Shown here in pieces: positions 1-14,200 of a stretch of 64,000 bases of DNA; position 1 is the stretch's first letter, and each line of letters opens with the position of its first letter. Made by a program: the position numbers and the translations under genes. The notes under the pieces were generated by a model. That model searched no databases and was not told the DNA's origin. It saw only the letters and a list, made by a program, of their open reading frames with translations. The DNA comes from Centroberyx gerrardi (Eukaryota; Chordata; Actinopteri; Beryciformes; Berycidae): the NCBI RefSeq assembly GCF_048128805.1, contig NC_136005.1, positions 18,874,260-18,938,259 of the forward strand. Reading direction: 5' to 3'.

Positions 1-637
1 AATAAAGCTGATGCCTTTTACTGAACTCTTAAGTCAAATACCCTGGATAGAGGTGGTGTTAAAGACGAAGATGGCTATATTGTGTGACACTTTTATTGGC
101 TGCAATTATGAGAAAGGGCAAGTATGCAGACATCATTGTTTGTCCTATGCTACCAGATTGTGCAACATGGGTACAATCCAAGAATGGTGCTTAGCAGAAA
201 TGGTCACTCACTCACCGTACGTTTTGAGCACCATTGTGGCACACACAAACACCATTCTTCTATGGCTGCTAATTTGACTCATGTGCTCAGAATAAGCCCG
301 GTATAAATTTGTTTCCATGGGGCATATGACAAGGAGCCTCTTGGCCACATGTAATTATCTTCAGTGGGTTTGAAAATAGCACAGAACTGAAGACAAACAC
401 TGGTACATTTCCCACTGTAACTCTTGAAAGCAGCATGACATGCCAAGTATCTGATGCACAGCACTGACATTTAAGAGCAATAGAGCCCACATTCCCCACA
501 CACTTGCACAAACATTCAACGCAGAATATATTTTGGAAAAAGAGGATAAAAACGGTATTCATCCAAAGATTCAATATGAGAAGCTGCACTACTTCCTTGG
601 CGCCAATTTCTAACCCTGCCTTTGTTTGAAAACTTAC
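1..637 (-). other. ryk: ryk intron 4, partial
   Basis: No reading frame here resembles the next RYK segment (juxtamembrane and transmembrane), so this is intron. I see no repeat I can name. Confidence 0.75.
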
Positions 638-769
638 TTTTATAGCACATTTTCCTCCTCTTGAAGTTGAGCACTGTGAAGTTGTTGGCATGGATGGTCA
701 TGTTGAGCTGCACTGTCAGAACGGCCTCCCCATCCACTTTGCCAGAACAGAATAGGTCCACTCTAAAGA
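638..769 (-). CDS. ryk: ryk exon 4 (end of WIF domain)
   Basis: The acceptor CTACAG precedes 769 and a perfect donor GTAAGT begins at 637. It encodes VFRVDLFCSGKVDGEAVLTV, then the sequons NMT and NFT and FKRRKMCYK. It is the last ryk exon in the window. Confidence 0.95.
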
Positions 770-2208
770 CTGTAGACACACGCACGCACACAAACACACA
801 CACACACACATACACACACACCTCAATTAGAGAAGCACCTGGCCTTGTGCAATGCATAATATCTGATCAGAATCTATACCAGAGATACATGTGAGAGATG
901 CAAGACAGCGTTAACATTTTTAAGGCTTCATACACACCTGCAGATTTTAAATAATGTTGCTATACAATATTCTGCTGACTGTACACATTCACAAGATATG
1001 AAAAACATATAATGCATATCATCAGAATTTTCACAATGTTGAATGCAACCATATCAACAGTGTCATAAAAGGCATGAGTTGCTATAATTGTAAATCTCTT
1101 CTCACAACTTATTAGGTTGAAAACTTGAACTGACAGGCTCTTGCACACCTGAAGATTCTTGCAACAGGTGCACAGCAAAAAGAATCCAACTGAGGTTACT
1201 GAACAAGAAGTTCTGCACACTGTCCATTCACTTGCAGTCTTTAAAGGTTAGAACATGTCAGTCCTCAAACCTTATACCTGATGAAGGTCTGAGACCCGAA
1301 ACATTGTAACATTGTGAGTGGCGGGTTGAAAACTAGGTTGAAAAGTTCACACACATTTCCCAATATTTGACAATGATTTGATAGTATAGCCAAATACAAG
1401 AAAACCACCGGATTAATTTCTTCAGGGACAAGTTTTGAATTGTTTTCCTGAAGCGTGCGAGGCTACATGATGCAGTACTAGACAGGATAATGTTTCAACA
1501 ACTGTTGCCTGATCACAGCCACACCTAACATCCTTCAACAGTTTTCAACACCTGATCCTATTTGGCTGGTACTGAAACCCCTCGGAAGTGTGGATTTAAC
1601 CGTTTCAATGAACTGACACCATTTTCGAAATTCTACAGACTGCAAACTCCAAGAGGATGTGACAAGCAAGAGGTAGGTGGTTGACCAACCAGAGGTAACA
1701 CGGGGCACCTCCCCCTGAGTAGAGATGTTGCTCTGTGGCTGGTTCATGGCAGCGGGGTTCTCCACGTGGAAGCCTAGCCGGTAGTCAACCTATGGATGGA
1801 CAAAGCCGTTAACATACACACAAATGGGTTGGGGGTTGGTGTGTGTGAAGGTGAGTCATCGATAATTCCAGATGCTGATCCCTACCTTGGTCTTGGAATA
1901 CCACGTGAAGTGCAGGCTGTTGGTCTCACTGGGCACAGGCAGGGTGAAGGAGAGTGCATATTGATTCACTACATCGTCCCGCACATAATACAGTTCTGCA
2001 TCCAGGCCTGTGTGGGGACAGGGGATATAAAATTACACCTGATGAGAAAATGTAATGATCAGTTTTCTGAAAAATTATGTAAGTCAAAAGGAAGAGCCAA
2101 AACATTGGACATAGGCTAAATGCCTTCAGTTTGCAACAAATAATATAGGCTAATCTTATCTAGAAGCTGGCCTACACACATAATTAAAAAAAACAAAAAA
2201 AAACCACT

Positions 2209-2270
<62 letters not shown>

Positions 2271-5200
2271 GCCATATGGAGAAGGTAAAATATCCACTCA
2301 AAATGCCAGCTTTGATTTTGGAGGTTCCCTCTCAATGACAGACATGGACCAACTACATCTGTTAGCACTTGAGAGCTCTTAGTGCCCAACTGAAACACAT
2401 CAAAACATTCAAGTGAGACAACCTCCAAAATATGACTACAATTTCCTATCCAGGAAGAAATTTGGGCAAGGGAAGGTAGTGGAATGCTTTACATAAAAAG
2501 TTGTGATCCTTTGGAATTAGCATACAACATCCAGAAGCAGGTTGGCATGTACTAGTGTTTTTCTTTATCATGTGCTGCAACAAAGTGAAGGTTTTTCATT
2601 GGACTCTCACTGAAGCCGCATCAAAAAAGTCATATGGGTCTAATGCGTGGTTGTTAATGCAGGTAGTGAAATCCCCAACCCAGGCCTGAGGCGGTGCTAT
2701 CAGTCCTAGAAAGCCCCCGTCTGGCGGAGTGGGGCCTGTCTATCAGTCTCAGAGGATCTAGTTAAAAGAGATGGGAAGAATGTGCCCAGACTCCCCCAAT
2801 ACCCCAGGGCCGTCTCAGAGCTGTGGCTCAGAGACCTTTCTCACATTGGCTCAATTAGAAACATTCACAGACATTTGCCAACTGGAGATACTCAGAAAGG
2901 GGAGGGGGGCGTTAAATAGACCAGTGTCTAACCAAGCCCAAAGAATAAGATCTGCTTGATGGTTTTACACGGATCAACAACTTGCCTCTTGTAGATTTTC
3001 ACTGGCCCAGCTGGCTAAAATGAAACTAAAACATAAATGTATACATTTCAGGAATAAATTTAGAAATGTATTACTATAAAAGTAATTCATTACTAGCAGA
3101 AAATTACAGAATAGTAATTAAAAAAGTAAATAATTAGTTGATGGAATAAATTTAATATAATGTAAGGATAGTTTATGTATAATATAACTGATGTAAGTAT
3201 TAATTGGCCCTTGTTGCACTTAAAGTATTACTGTATTCCTAGATGAACCGTCACTGAGCTTTCTGAGCTTTCTATAAATGTTAACCAACAGCAACATGGA
3301 AAGAAAGGGACCTTTTTTTTTTTTTTTTTACTTTTTTTCTTGCTGGCATTTACAGTACTTACATTTACTTGTAAATCGTGATAAAATCTGAAAATATGTG
3401 ACCCTGCCCTACTCCATACACAGGCCCTCGAGCAAATACACAGGCACTTAACAGGCACACACACACACAGCCTCAGATTAGTGCGGCAATAATTGCCTTC
3501 CTCATGCTCAACTCTGTGTGACTCCCTTGTCTCTACATGTGGCCACACTGCTTTGATACCAATTAAAACTATGCAGCCAGGCGAGGGGGCCGAAGGAACG
3601 AAGGAGTGGACCTCGCTCAGGTTTGTCCCTCCCAGAATCCCTTAGCCAAACAAGCCCTGCTGCAACATCTTCAAAACAGGAATTTGAGGGAATGGCAACA
3701 AGAGCCAATCAACCTGCACAGCTTAGTTAAAACCATCAACTCAAACGGAGGATAGGGGAGGTGCAGGCTGAGGTCAAGGATGTTGAGCCATACGCTGCTA
3801 CTTCACCACTCACCTCACACCCTCTGCTCTCTAGAAGGGAAAACAGGGCTAGTAGCACAAGGGATGTCTTCGTAAACAAAATTCTTGGTTGCCTAGCCGT
3901 CACAATGTGTAAGGAGCCTCAGCACATCATCATGCTAGTTCGCATTAAGGATGCAACAGTCAATCAGCTGTCAATCATAATCAGCCGGTAGACATTCTAC
4001 ATAGCTCATCAGTGATTGGCTGATCACCTCTTCCAACTACCCGATTGCATTATAGGCTTAAATTTGTTATTTATGATCATGAGCTATTTGACAGTAATTT
4101 AATACATTTATTGTATTTAATACAATACGTTTAATTTAATATTTTTTTTTAACTTCATTTACTTCTGTCTACGTCCAGGTTACATTTCCCCCAATCATTT
4201 TGCAGTGCTTGCTGTATGTATTTAAGGTGTCAGACCTAGCTTGAAATCAAATGCTAACAATGGCTAACAAAGACACTCTAAATAAAAAGATACGCATGTG
4301 ACAAAGTTTGTAAGGAAACATATTTTGACGGATTATTTCCTGGCAGAGACTTCAATTTCTCCCTGTGGCTGTCAGGTGATTAACAGCAAGCAGAGCATAA
4401 CGTAATTCCTGTACTGATATGAAAACACTCAACTCGGGGCCCACTCGGACACAATGAAATAACAATGAAACTAAAAATTTGACAAAACCAAATTAAAGCT
4501 TCATGTTTACAGTGATGGATTATAGCTCGGGCAATTTCCAAGTTTTGTGGAAGTTGTTTTTCGTACAGCAAATGGCTACTTCTGAAGGTAGGAAAGCCCT
4601 AATATCTCCAACTACACTGACTGAGCGGGGCAACCGAGATGATTGGCACAAACCTAAAAAAAACAACAGTATTATCCTTTAAGTGGCCTTGCTATTTTTA
4701 AATTCCAGAATTGTTGGGAGGGTGACGCAGAGAGAGACTTGGTCAATTCATTTAACTTTTTTGAGAGTATTTGATTATTGTATTCATTCAGTATTTTCAA
4801 CTGTTCAAAAATATTGACAGCTCACATATTACAGACTGCATAGTCTACTCTGCCTCAACGAAAACCTTTTCTCGTGCATTACCCACAATAAAAGGCGAGC
4901 AGCACCTTAGTCATCAAGCATACAACAACACCATACAATATAGCCATACAAACATGGCTATATTGAAATTTTACTGAAATGCTTGCTGTGCACTTTTACT
5001 TGATGTGCCATTGTTTGTAGAAAATCAGGGTAAAATGTATCATTTCAATCGGCAATTGGATCTGTGATCAGCTGATCATAGCGTTACAAAAACGGTAATC
5101 AAACTCAGCCCCAAAAAACCCAAACAGGCCACCCCTAATTTCCATTACTCAAAACAATGTTGACATATACTTATACTAGTAACAACTAGCTGGTTACATT

Positions 5201-8200
5201 AGCCCTGTGGTTTACCACAGCTTTTGAAATCCACTCGCCAAGTGGCTACCAGTTGCGTCAATACCATACTACAGGATGTTGTGTACAGCCAAGTGGGGAG
5301 GCACGAGTGCAAGGGGGAAGGGGACTCTTTAATAACTTAATCATTTCATGGTTCAACTGCTTCTACTATTAAGATCAAGAAAGTTAGGGAAAAAAAAATT
5401 ACTCGTAGAAATATGTGAATTCCAGCATAACTTCAGTCCCACTCACTATAAAGACTCAGCTCCTAAGGGTGGTACACCCTCCACCTCTCCTTGTGAGGAG
5501 ACCCAGTGAGACAAACTATGTTGTGGCATAGCTAAATCAGAGATAGTGATGAGGGACATAATAAAAATTAATGGGTAGCGTTACAAAATGCTAACTGTTG
5601 TGAAAGGAGTCCGAGTCATCAGAGAGGTGTAAGAGTATTTAAGCAAACCAGCCTCTAAGGAATAGAGGCACACCACATGAGACAACACATATTCTGCTTT
5701 TATTACCCAACAAAACAACATACAACAAAGTCAAAATGGGTTATGATGTCACTGCATACTTGGTTAGTCTTCAAAGGAACTAAACCGGACAGGAAAGGCT
5801 GCAATTTAAGTTATTCCTTCCACTGATTTCATCATAGCGCTGGGTAATGATGACAAAACAAATATGGTGTTTCCTTTGCTGAATTTTGAAATTGCGATAC
5901 GAATTGTGATTTTGTGGACACAGCTTTTTAAATATAATTTGCAAAATGAGATGCCAATGCTTAGGATTTACTCAGTTCAAATATAATTAAACATTCTCCA
6001 ATGTGCAATTTTTTGTTTGCCTGGTATTCAGCACAGAACCAGAGAAAGTTATTTACAGGGTCTTTTTTTAACCTTTATTTAACCACAGAAAGTTGTCGGA
6101 GCACACATGCTCATTTCCAGTAACACCTTGCTTCACATTACATTCACAGTACAGTTTCAACACATTCACACCTGGGAGCTGCCCAGTACAACCACAGTCT
6201 TCTACTGTTACCATTGAGCAGCTTCACTGGAGCACTTGGGGTTTAAGTGCCTTGCTCAAGGGCACCTCAACAGTGGGGGGGGGGGGGGGGCATTACATCA
6301 TTCACTTACCCCACCCACATTTTCTAAGCCGGTCCAGAGATTCAAACTGGTGTGGTGACCTTCCAGTCATTGCGATTCGGAAATTACAGTAGTCAATATT
6401 ACAATTTTTATTGTTTTCGCTAAATTGTGTAGCTCTATTCCATCATGTAACTAATCTGTAAAATTGACTGAAAACAGCCATCTCTTTCACATATGGGTGT
6501 CAATACAAAAATACCGATTAGAGCAACACATCTGGATAATAAATCTAACTTTACCTTAACATTTTGGGGCCCACAAAGTATAAAGTTAACATGCAGTGTT
6601 CTCTTGCAAGCTGTGGATCACATTGCAGACTTTGAAGGAGGAGAACAAAAGGTGGCAGTGGCCAGGTGGCAGGGCCCAGGACAGGTATAACAAAGACCCT
6701 CTTGTGCGCAGAGTCGACACTGTGCCTCCCAAAGCCTCCATCCCTGAGCACCCAGGAGATAAACACTCCCCCCAGCCTCTCACTAAGGAGATACTGCCCA
6801 CATTAACCAAGGGAGGAGAAAATGAGGGCCCGCGCGAAACTCTATCAACTGGAAACTCCAAACAAATCCACAGGCATGAATAAGGCAGGAGAGGGGGCTA
6901 ATGTAGTGAGGATCCCATGGTCTTAGGTTTCAGGGACACTGGGAGAGCCGAAAACTGAAGAGGCCTGCTTTTTGTCCATGATTGAAACAGATAAACGGGA
7001 AGTAGCCCAATGCTAAAATGTCCATGGATTGATGAACAGTTTACAAGTCTGTTAGTATACGTCCTTCAGCCAGCAAATTTGTTTTCCAGCCAGCCTACAA
7101 GCAATCATAAGACACTGTGGAGCAATATATCACTGCTCCTCTCTATGCTACAATAAGGTTAATCATGATCACCAGAGTTTCCATTAGAACATGCTGCCAA
7201 CAAACATATACACATTATATTGGGAATATATTAGTTTGTCAGACAAATATACAATGCATATATCCCAGTTTCGCAGTGTATCGACAAAACACACACTGCA
7301 CAGCGTCACCAGAAAGTATTCAAGCCTTCAAGCCCCTTGACCTTTTCTGCATTCTCCTGAATTCCAAAGTGATTCAATTGAGATTTTTTGGTCAATCTTG
7401 CCATACAGCAGAGATATGTGAAGTACTGTGCTGACATGTTGTCCTTCTCCTATCGCAGCTTACTTTCTGAAGGCACTGTATATAGAAGAATGAAGGCAAG
7501 AGGAATTATCCTAAATAATTAAATGAGAAGAGCCTTGCCCATGTAAACAAATGTTCAAAATAAATACACGTCTTCTTCCTGGTTCAGTTGCATTGGGGTG
7601 CATACTGTTGATTGACAAGTAGCCTAGTAGTCCACCTCCAATAAGCGCCAGAGTGCCAGGGAACATATCATATATCAGCAAACAGCCAGGTCAAAAATGG
7701 TTCAGCTTGTCAAAGATACAACCACTTTGCAAACATTCAAAAACCTCAGCAAATGTTCCATCTATCCATGAACAACAACCTGTCTAATTTGACGATTGTG
7801 CATGACCTTGATGCTACAAACTCATTTCACAAATAAAACACAGCACTGGGAATGTTTGACATGAAATTTATGCCATAAATGATGATATATGCAAAACAAA
7901 ATTCTGGAGATGCAGTGCAAGCAGGTTTTTTAGTGCTGATCTAAATTATAGTAAACTGAGAGCCAGCGGCTTGATTAAATAAATGCCCATCTCCGATAGT
8001 AGTCAAGATGGCTCTAATGGACGGCATGTGCTTTCAATTTTTTTTAACAAATAGACTATTAATGGAAGGTTTAAAGTATTTAATGAAAAGACAACACCTC
8101 AGCTTATATATCATTACAGCCCTATGACCTTATTTTGTTGACAAGAGTTTTAACTGGTTAAATAAAACAGCAATTGCAGGCTAATGGAAATGTGCTTCTG

Positions 8201-11200
8201 CCTTTGAGCATAAAAATATATGGAAAATACACAACATTTATACATCTGCAAGGTTTGACAATAAGGGCTAGGCTACCCAATGGCCCGGGACCAGTAAGAC
8301 ATTTCCTTGGACCAGTTCACTAGTCACTCATTCAAAAAGGTTTCTGGTCACCCAGTCATAAACCTGTTATCTTCACCTCTCTGCTCTGCCACTGGCCCAC
8401 TGCCATCTCTGCTGTGTTTTCACTAACTTTACTTTACCTACTAAACAAAGTGAAAAGTAAAAGGCTGTTTTTTTTTCTTTGTGGAAGCAACAGTTTCTTT
8501 GGGTTGAAAATGATTAATCAAACAAGTACCATTTGTCAGAGATTTCCCAATAAGGCAGATCGAGCTGGCTCATTTTTAAAGCCGCAGCCAATAACAACAA
8601 ACACACACTCCATGCCCAGAACAACAGCCAGAAGGATGTAGCGTATATGTTGGGAAAGCAGGTAGCTGACAACCCCTCATCAATCTAGAGTTTCATGATT
8701 TTTCTTTTTTGGTTACTGGTGGTTACATTTATAGAAAAGCTAATCAGTTAGGAGTGCTGAGTACAAACACAACTAATTATTCTTTTAATTTTCAGTCACT
8801 TTGATGTTGTCTATTATGAATATTTTATAGGAATATATTACTTAAATCTGTGAAAAAAGGTTGTTTTTATTTTTGCCTGCTAAGCCAGTGAATATATACT
8901 AGGGGTCAACAGAATTCTGACCTACTGACCCAACCAGGGAAGTGGAAAAAATTCTTAATGTTGAACTCTGAATCTGTCGCTTTGTCTCTGTTGAAAATGG
9001 AGGAAAGTAGGGGAAGCTTGTAGGATTGAGACTCCATAGTATGTACAGCGTTCCACCCTCAGCGGGAATTCTGCACTAGCAGCCACACACACCTTTCTTT
9101 GCAGGTGGTCATATGAGCAGGCCAAAAGCAAACGAGAGATTAGGCCAAGCCAAGCTGTAGTTGACAGAGGTTGGCATGTCCCAACAGAAAACCACTTTCA
9201 GATGTGACTTGACGTCCAGGTCACCAATGCAGCACAGAGAGGATGGGCATCAAAGAGTAAAAGGGACAAGAAAAGGACAAACATAATTTAGGCAAAAGAC
9301 TATCATGATGTGGGATGTCCTCTGAAAAGCTTAACCAAAAATTCGTACCAAAGATACCATTTCAGCTAGGCTGTAACAGCAATGTTGGTGCAAAAACAGC
9401 TTTAATGCATTCCACAGCTAGGAGAAAAACACACATAAGTCACCATCTCTGAGGTTTTCTTTCACATACTTCAAAGAAGCCATACATCAGTTTCCCTCTT
9501 TTATTCCATAAAGTGCCCCAAGGGCAGAAAGGGATGTAGGGAAGGAAAAGAATCTGAACAAGACTGTCTGCCTCTATCCTATTATGGGCGCCTCATTGAT
9601 GCTTATTTGCTGCCGAATGGGCCACCTTAGTTTACTCAACAAATAGAAAACGGTTTACTGAACAAATGATTAGTGTTTGTGGCAGGATGATTTCATCTTG
9701 AGGCAACTACAGGGCCATTTAAGTGGCCTCACACACCACCCTTTTCATCTAAATTTGGACCGTGTTTTACATGGGCAGCTTTGTGAATACAGTTATGTGA
9801 ATATAGCAACCGTTTTAATGCCTGGGCTATGTACGCATAAGGTCAAATGTTTATACAAAAGTTTAGGAAAGTAATGAGTATTTCCTGAAATTATCTTATC
9901 ATACTCTATTTTAGAGATGAATCAGAATCCAGTAGGCTTAAAAAATGATGCAATTGCAATAATGTAATTGTTGACTGCTCCTAATGTTTTTTTTATTTCC
10001 ACTTCCACACCATAATAGTAAAATTAAATCAATGTAATTCAAAACAAGAATGTGACCTCAACAGAATGGTACTACAGTAAAGCTCAAAATCTAAAGACAT
10101 TTGCTGAAACAGGCATAAAGGAACACAAAAGTGGGGATACTTTGCTTTGAAAATGCTTTCTATGAATTGTGCATTACTTCTACAATTTTCTTGTCGATAC
10201 ATGATATTGAAAGTGTATAATTTGGACTCACTTTAGAGGCCCTTTTGGAACACATGCATTCATGTTGCATACTTTCAGATTTTCAATGGGTTTAATCTTC
10301 CAAAAGACCTCTGATCCTAAGGAGTTTGGGATTAAGTTTTTCTTTCAATAAAGCTGCCATATGATACAGAAGTCACCTGCACTGTGCTACATCACAGCAG
10401 GTCTGATGTGTCTTTCAGAATACACAGCTTAGGCCGTCCTATTACAACAGAGGACCAAGAATGATCTACTGAGGATTGAGGCTACTGTACACAAAAACAA
10501 AAAATGACATCCGATTTTAACAGAAGGGCAGCAGACTATAAATGGGTTTGCTGCTTGACAGGATCCCCTGTCGGTGCAGCAATTCTTGGACAAAAGACAT
10601 GTGAGAGCGGGGGCTCCCCCATTCAACTGCAGGATCCTTGGAGAGTGGCATGAAGGAAATGAATACTGCTGCCAATCACTGTTCACAGGCTCTTTTTCAG
10701 AGCCCCTGATTGCTTTTCAGCTATTTGGAGGAGGGAGAAAGGGTGAATAGCTGAAATGCACTGGGCTCTTCAGAATACATTGATGATTTTACACACCACA
10801 TTTTATGAGAAACAAGAGGCAGTTAGGCAGGGGTTAAAGCTAAAAAAAAATCTCATGACTGAAACTTTTTGTCAGACCAAGTTAACCTCAACTTTTATCT
10901 AAAATTGCCATAACCATTAGGGTTTTACAAGAAGAAGATGCTGTTGTACATGTAGGCCTATTCAATTGCAGGTTTGACCAATTCAAGTCCTCTATTCAAT
11001 CTTTGAAATAAAACGGAAACGCTCTTCTTTTACCTCAGGGCTTAACTTTACCAGCCACATGGTGCAGCCAGCACCAAATGAAAGTTACTGGCCAAGAGGA
11101 AGAAACTACAATGCTTGTTCTGTAGACTGTCATGAATCATAATGCAAATTAGCTGCATATGTGGGAAGAGAGACAGTTTACACAAGGGCTAGTTTATAGG

Positions 11201-14200
11201 ACAATCAGTTTTAAACCAGACATAAAAAATCAAACAACCAATCAAAACAGTAACTTTCTAGTGGTGATGAGAGGTTTCTAGTTTTTGACATACAAAAGAA
11301 AGCATTGTTGTTGTTTGACAGTTACCTTCTTCTTATCACTCTTACCCTTCAAAAGTCATGTTGACTTCAGCATAAAAAAATAGCCTATCATTTATCAAAA
11401 AGTAAATAATAGGATCCATTACCAGTGCTTTCCACAAGCACATTGTGGAAACATTGTAGCCGGCCAAAGAGATAAAGTAGCCAGCTAAGGGGGTGTGGGG
11501 ACATGCTCCCCCAGGAAAAGGCTGCTGCTGGTTTGTGGTGTTGAGCTTTGGTGTACAAGAACAGACTGCAATAGGAATAGGAAGATGAATACAATTCGTG
11601 GTAAACTGGCGGCAGGTACATCAAATTATAAAGCAAAAAGGAAAAAGGTTGCTTTTTTCATTGTGGAAGCAACAATTTCCTTGAGTTAAAAATGCTGAAT
11701 CAATCCCATACAATTTGTAGGCAATTTCTGAGTAAGGCAAATTAAATTTTCGAATGAATTGTCAATATCATACATTTTATGGTAATTACTTAAATTTATG
11801 AAAAACTGATTATTTTCATTTTTGCCTGCTAGGCCAACGAAAATATTCTAGTGGTAAGTCAAACTCTCACCTACTGGCCTGACTGGGCAAGTGGAAAAAA
11901 CTCTTAATATTAAACCCTTACCACATACATTAACTTGCATGAATCTTCTCTCATCTCAAGTAACTGTGAAATAAGATGGCAAACTTCAGTATACAGATCA
12001 AAATATGCAAGTTAGCTATAATACCAGGTGGAGTGATGAAACCAATGGCAGTGTCTGAGTAGATTCTGCCAATTAGCTGAACACGGCCTAATCCTCCCTT
12101 CAAACAAAGAGACAAGTTTTGGGAGAGAACTAAAAACTGATTTTAATGAGGAGACCCTTAATCTGTCAAAGCAATGTTCATTTTGGTTGGGCAGCTATAG
12201 CATTCACTCAACTGGAAAAGCCCAATATTTGCACTACTATAGTAAGCAGCAAGACGAGTGACACATGAGAGTCCCATGCAGGACTAGAAAACAGACTTTC
12301 TCAGTGCTTACTTTCCACCAAGAAAAATCCCTCAGAGCAAACAGTTTGGGATCTACTCCACTGATGAATCTTCCATGGAAAACTAGGCTCAAACAGCCCA
12401 TTATTATAGGAAACAGCAAATATGCATAGAGTGTACAGAAAACTTATTTTTACTTCATTCCTCATCTTCTGAATGATCACATGGATGCTCAGAATGTCAG
12501 CAAATGGAGAGACTGAGCAAGCCCTTGAGGCCAGTAAAACTAATGTCACAGCGTGGGCCTTAGGCCGTCTGAATCCAGTCTGAAGCTTTCTCTGGTCTTA
12601 TATGAGCAGAGGGATGCAGTGTCTCTCTGGCCATCAAGCAGGCAACCATTTTCACAACAAAAGTGCAGGACAAGACGTGACGCTTTTGGAGTCATAACAC
12701 CTTCACAGAAAACAATAACATTCTCATTCATCTGTCGGTTCACCTCACTCAGCATTACAAACACAAACTGCCTCCAAGCCACTGTCAATGTCTGCTATAA
12801 AATCACAGGCCTCTTGGATCGTCTCCACTTTACCACAACCAGCAAACTGCTAAAACGCCAATGCTATGATGGATGACTGGACCTGCATAATGCGTATCTT
12901 TTGAACTGCTGACACTGGGCCAGCATCCACGCTGACCCTAATGTCAAACCAGTCGAAGGAAGGCTACCATTGTCTCTAAGGCTAACCAGGGTTAACACCC
13001 CCCACCCCCTCCGGACTGAATTATATCTGTCCTTTCCTCTCTAAGCCCATCTTGACATCTTTTACAAACTGAAACATTTATGTGAATTCTGCATCGTCTG
13101 TCATATCTAGGTTTTAATAAGATTCCTTCTTAAAGATCTAATTCCTTAACAATTCCTTTATCTGTTCCTTTATTATATATGACCTTCACAGACCTTTATT
13201 GCACCCCACAAATATTAAATCTGTAACTGAATAGACTGAAATTCTGCTACCAATCCCAAATTAGAATGAATAAAAAATATGAACTGTTAATATCATACTG
13301 TTTTATGATCTTACAACAAAACTGAACATATATCACACAACTGTACACTGTGTGTGAATGACAGCGAGGTTGTGACATGGCATAGTGAGCAAGAGAGGGG
13401 GGAGCAGAGTCTGCTCTGTTTGGTTCTCCGCCAAACGGGAGCAGTTTCCTTATAGCTGAAACTCATAGCAGCTTATCGATAAAGAGGACGAACTTCTCTC
13501 TAATGTCTGCCACATTCGCCATGTTGCTATACGCTTCAGTTACAAGGAAACTCCCCTTGCGTCACAGAGAACTGAATGCACTCTGCTCCCCCAAACACCT
13601 CAGCCACTCTCACACAGCAAAACCAGGAGAGCGAAATAATTCCTACATGAGTTAAAAAAAATGCATTTTGTTGTATTTAAAAAGAGAGTAGGGAATAATA
13701 CTGGGAATGGATAACACAAACATGTTTCGATCCAGTCAGTCCTGTAGATAATGGAACCGGTTCCTCACTTGCAGGTCCCAGCTCCCAATCCTAGTTATAT
13801 TGCAACGACCTACCAAGTTTTGTAGAAAGGATCGGATGCAAGGATTTTAATGTTGTTTTTTAAATGCGTTACTGCAGTAATTGGCCCTTGGGGTTAAATG
13901 CAGTTAAAGGAATTGAATTTGAGTTGGCAGCTGCAGCACAACTCTACACTTGGCACCCAGGATACTGGTCTTGAGACAGTAGATATGGGAACTGGGGGTG
14001 GGAAAGAAATTGAGGTGGAGAGGGAGCTCCTGTCAGCAAAGGATTTATGAGACAGGCAGCTCACTACCCATTAGTCACATGCAAAAACAATCAGGGATGC
14101 TGCTTGTACTTCACCCAAAGACAAATACACTGTGTACCCCCATTTCACTTCAGCCATGTCATCTTCCTGTACATTTTTCTTACCGTCTCCCTGGGAGTCA

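Noticed and set aside
2116..2428. Val-Cys repeat frames on minus strand
   Set aside because: Pure product of the CA microsatellite.
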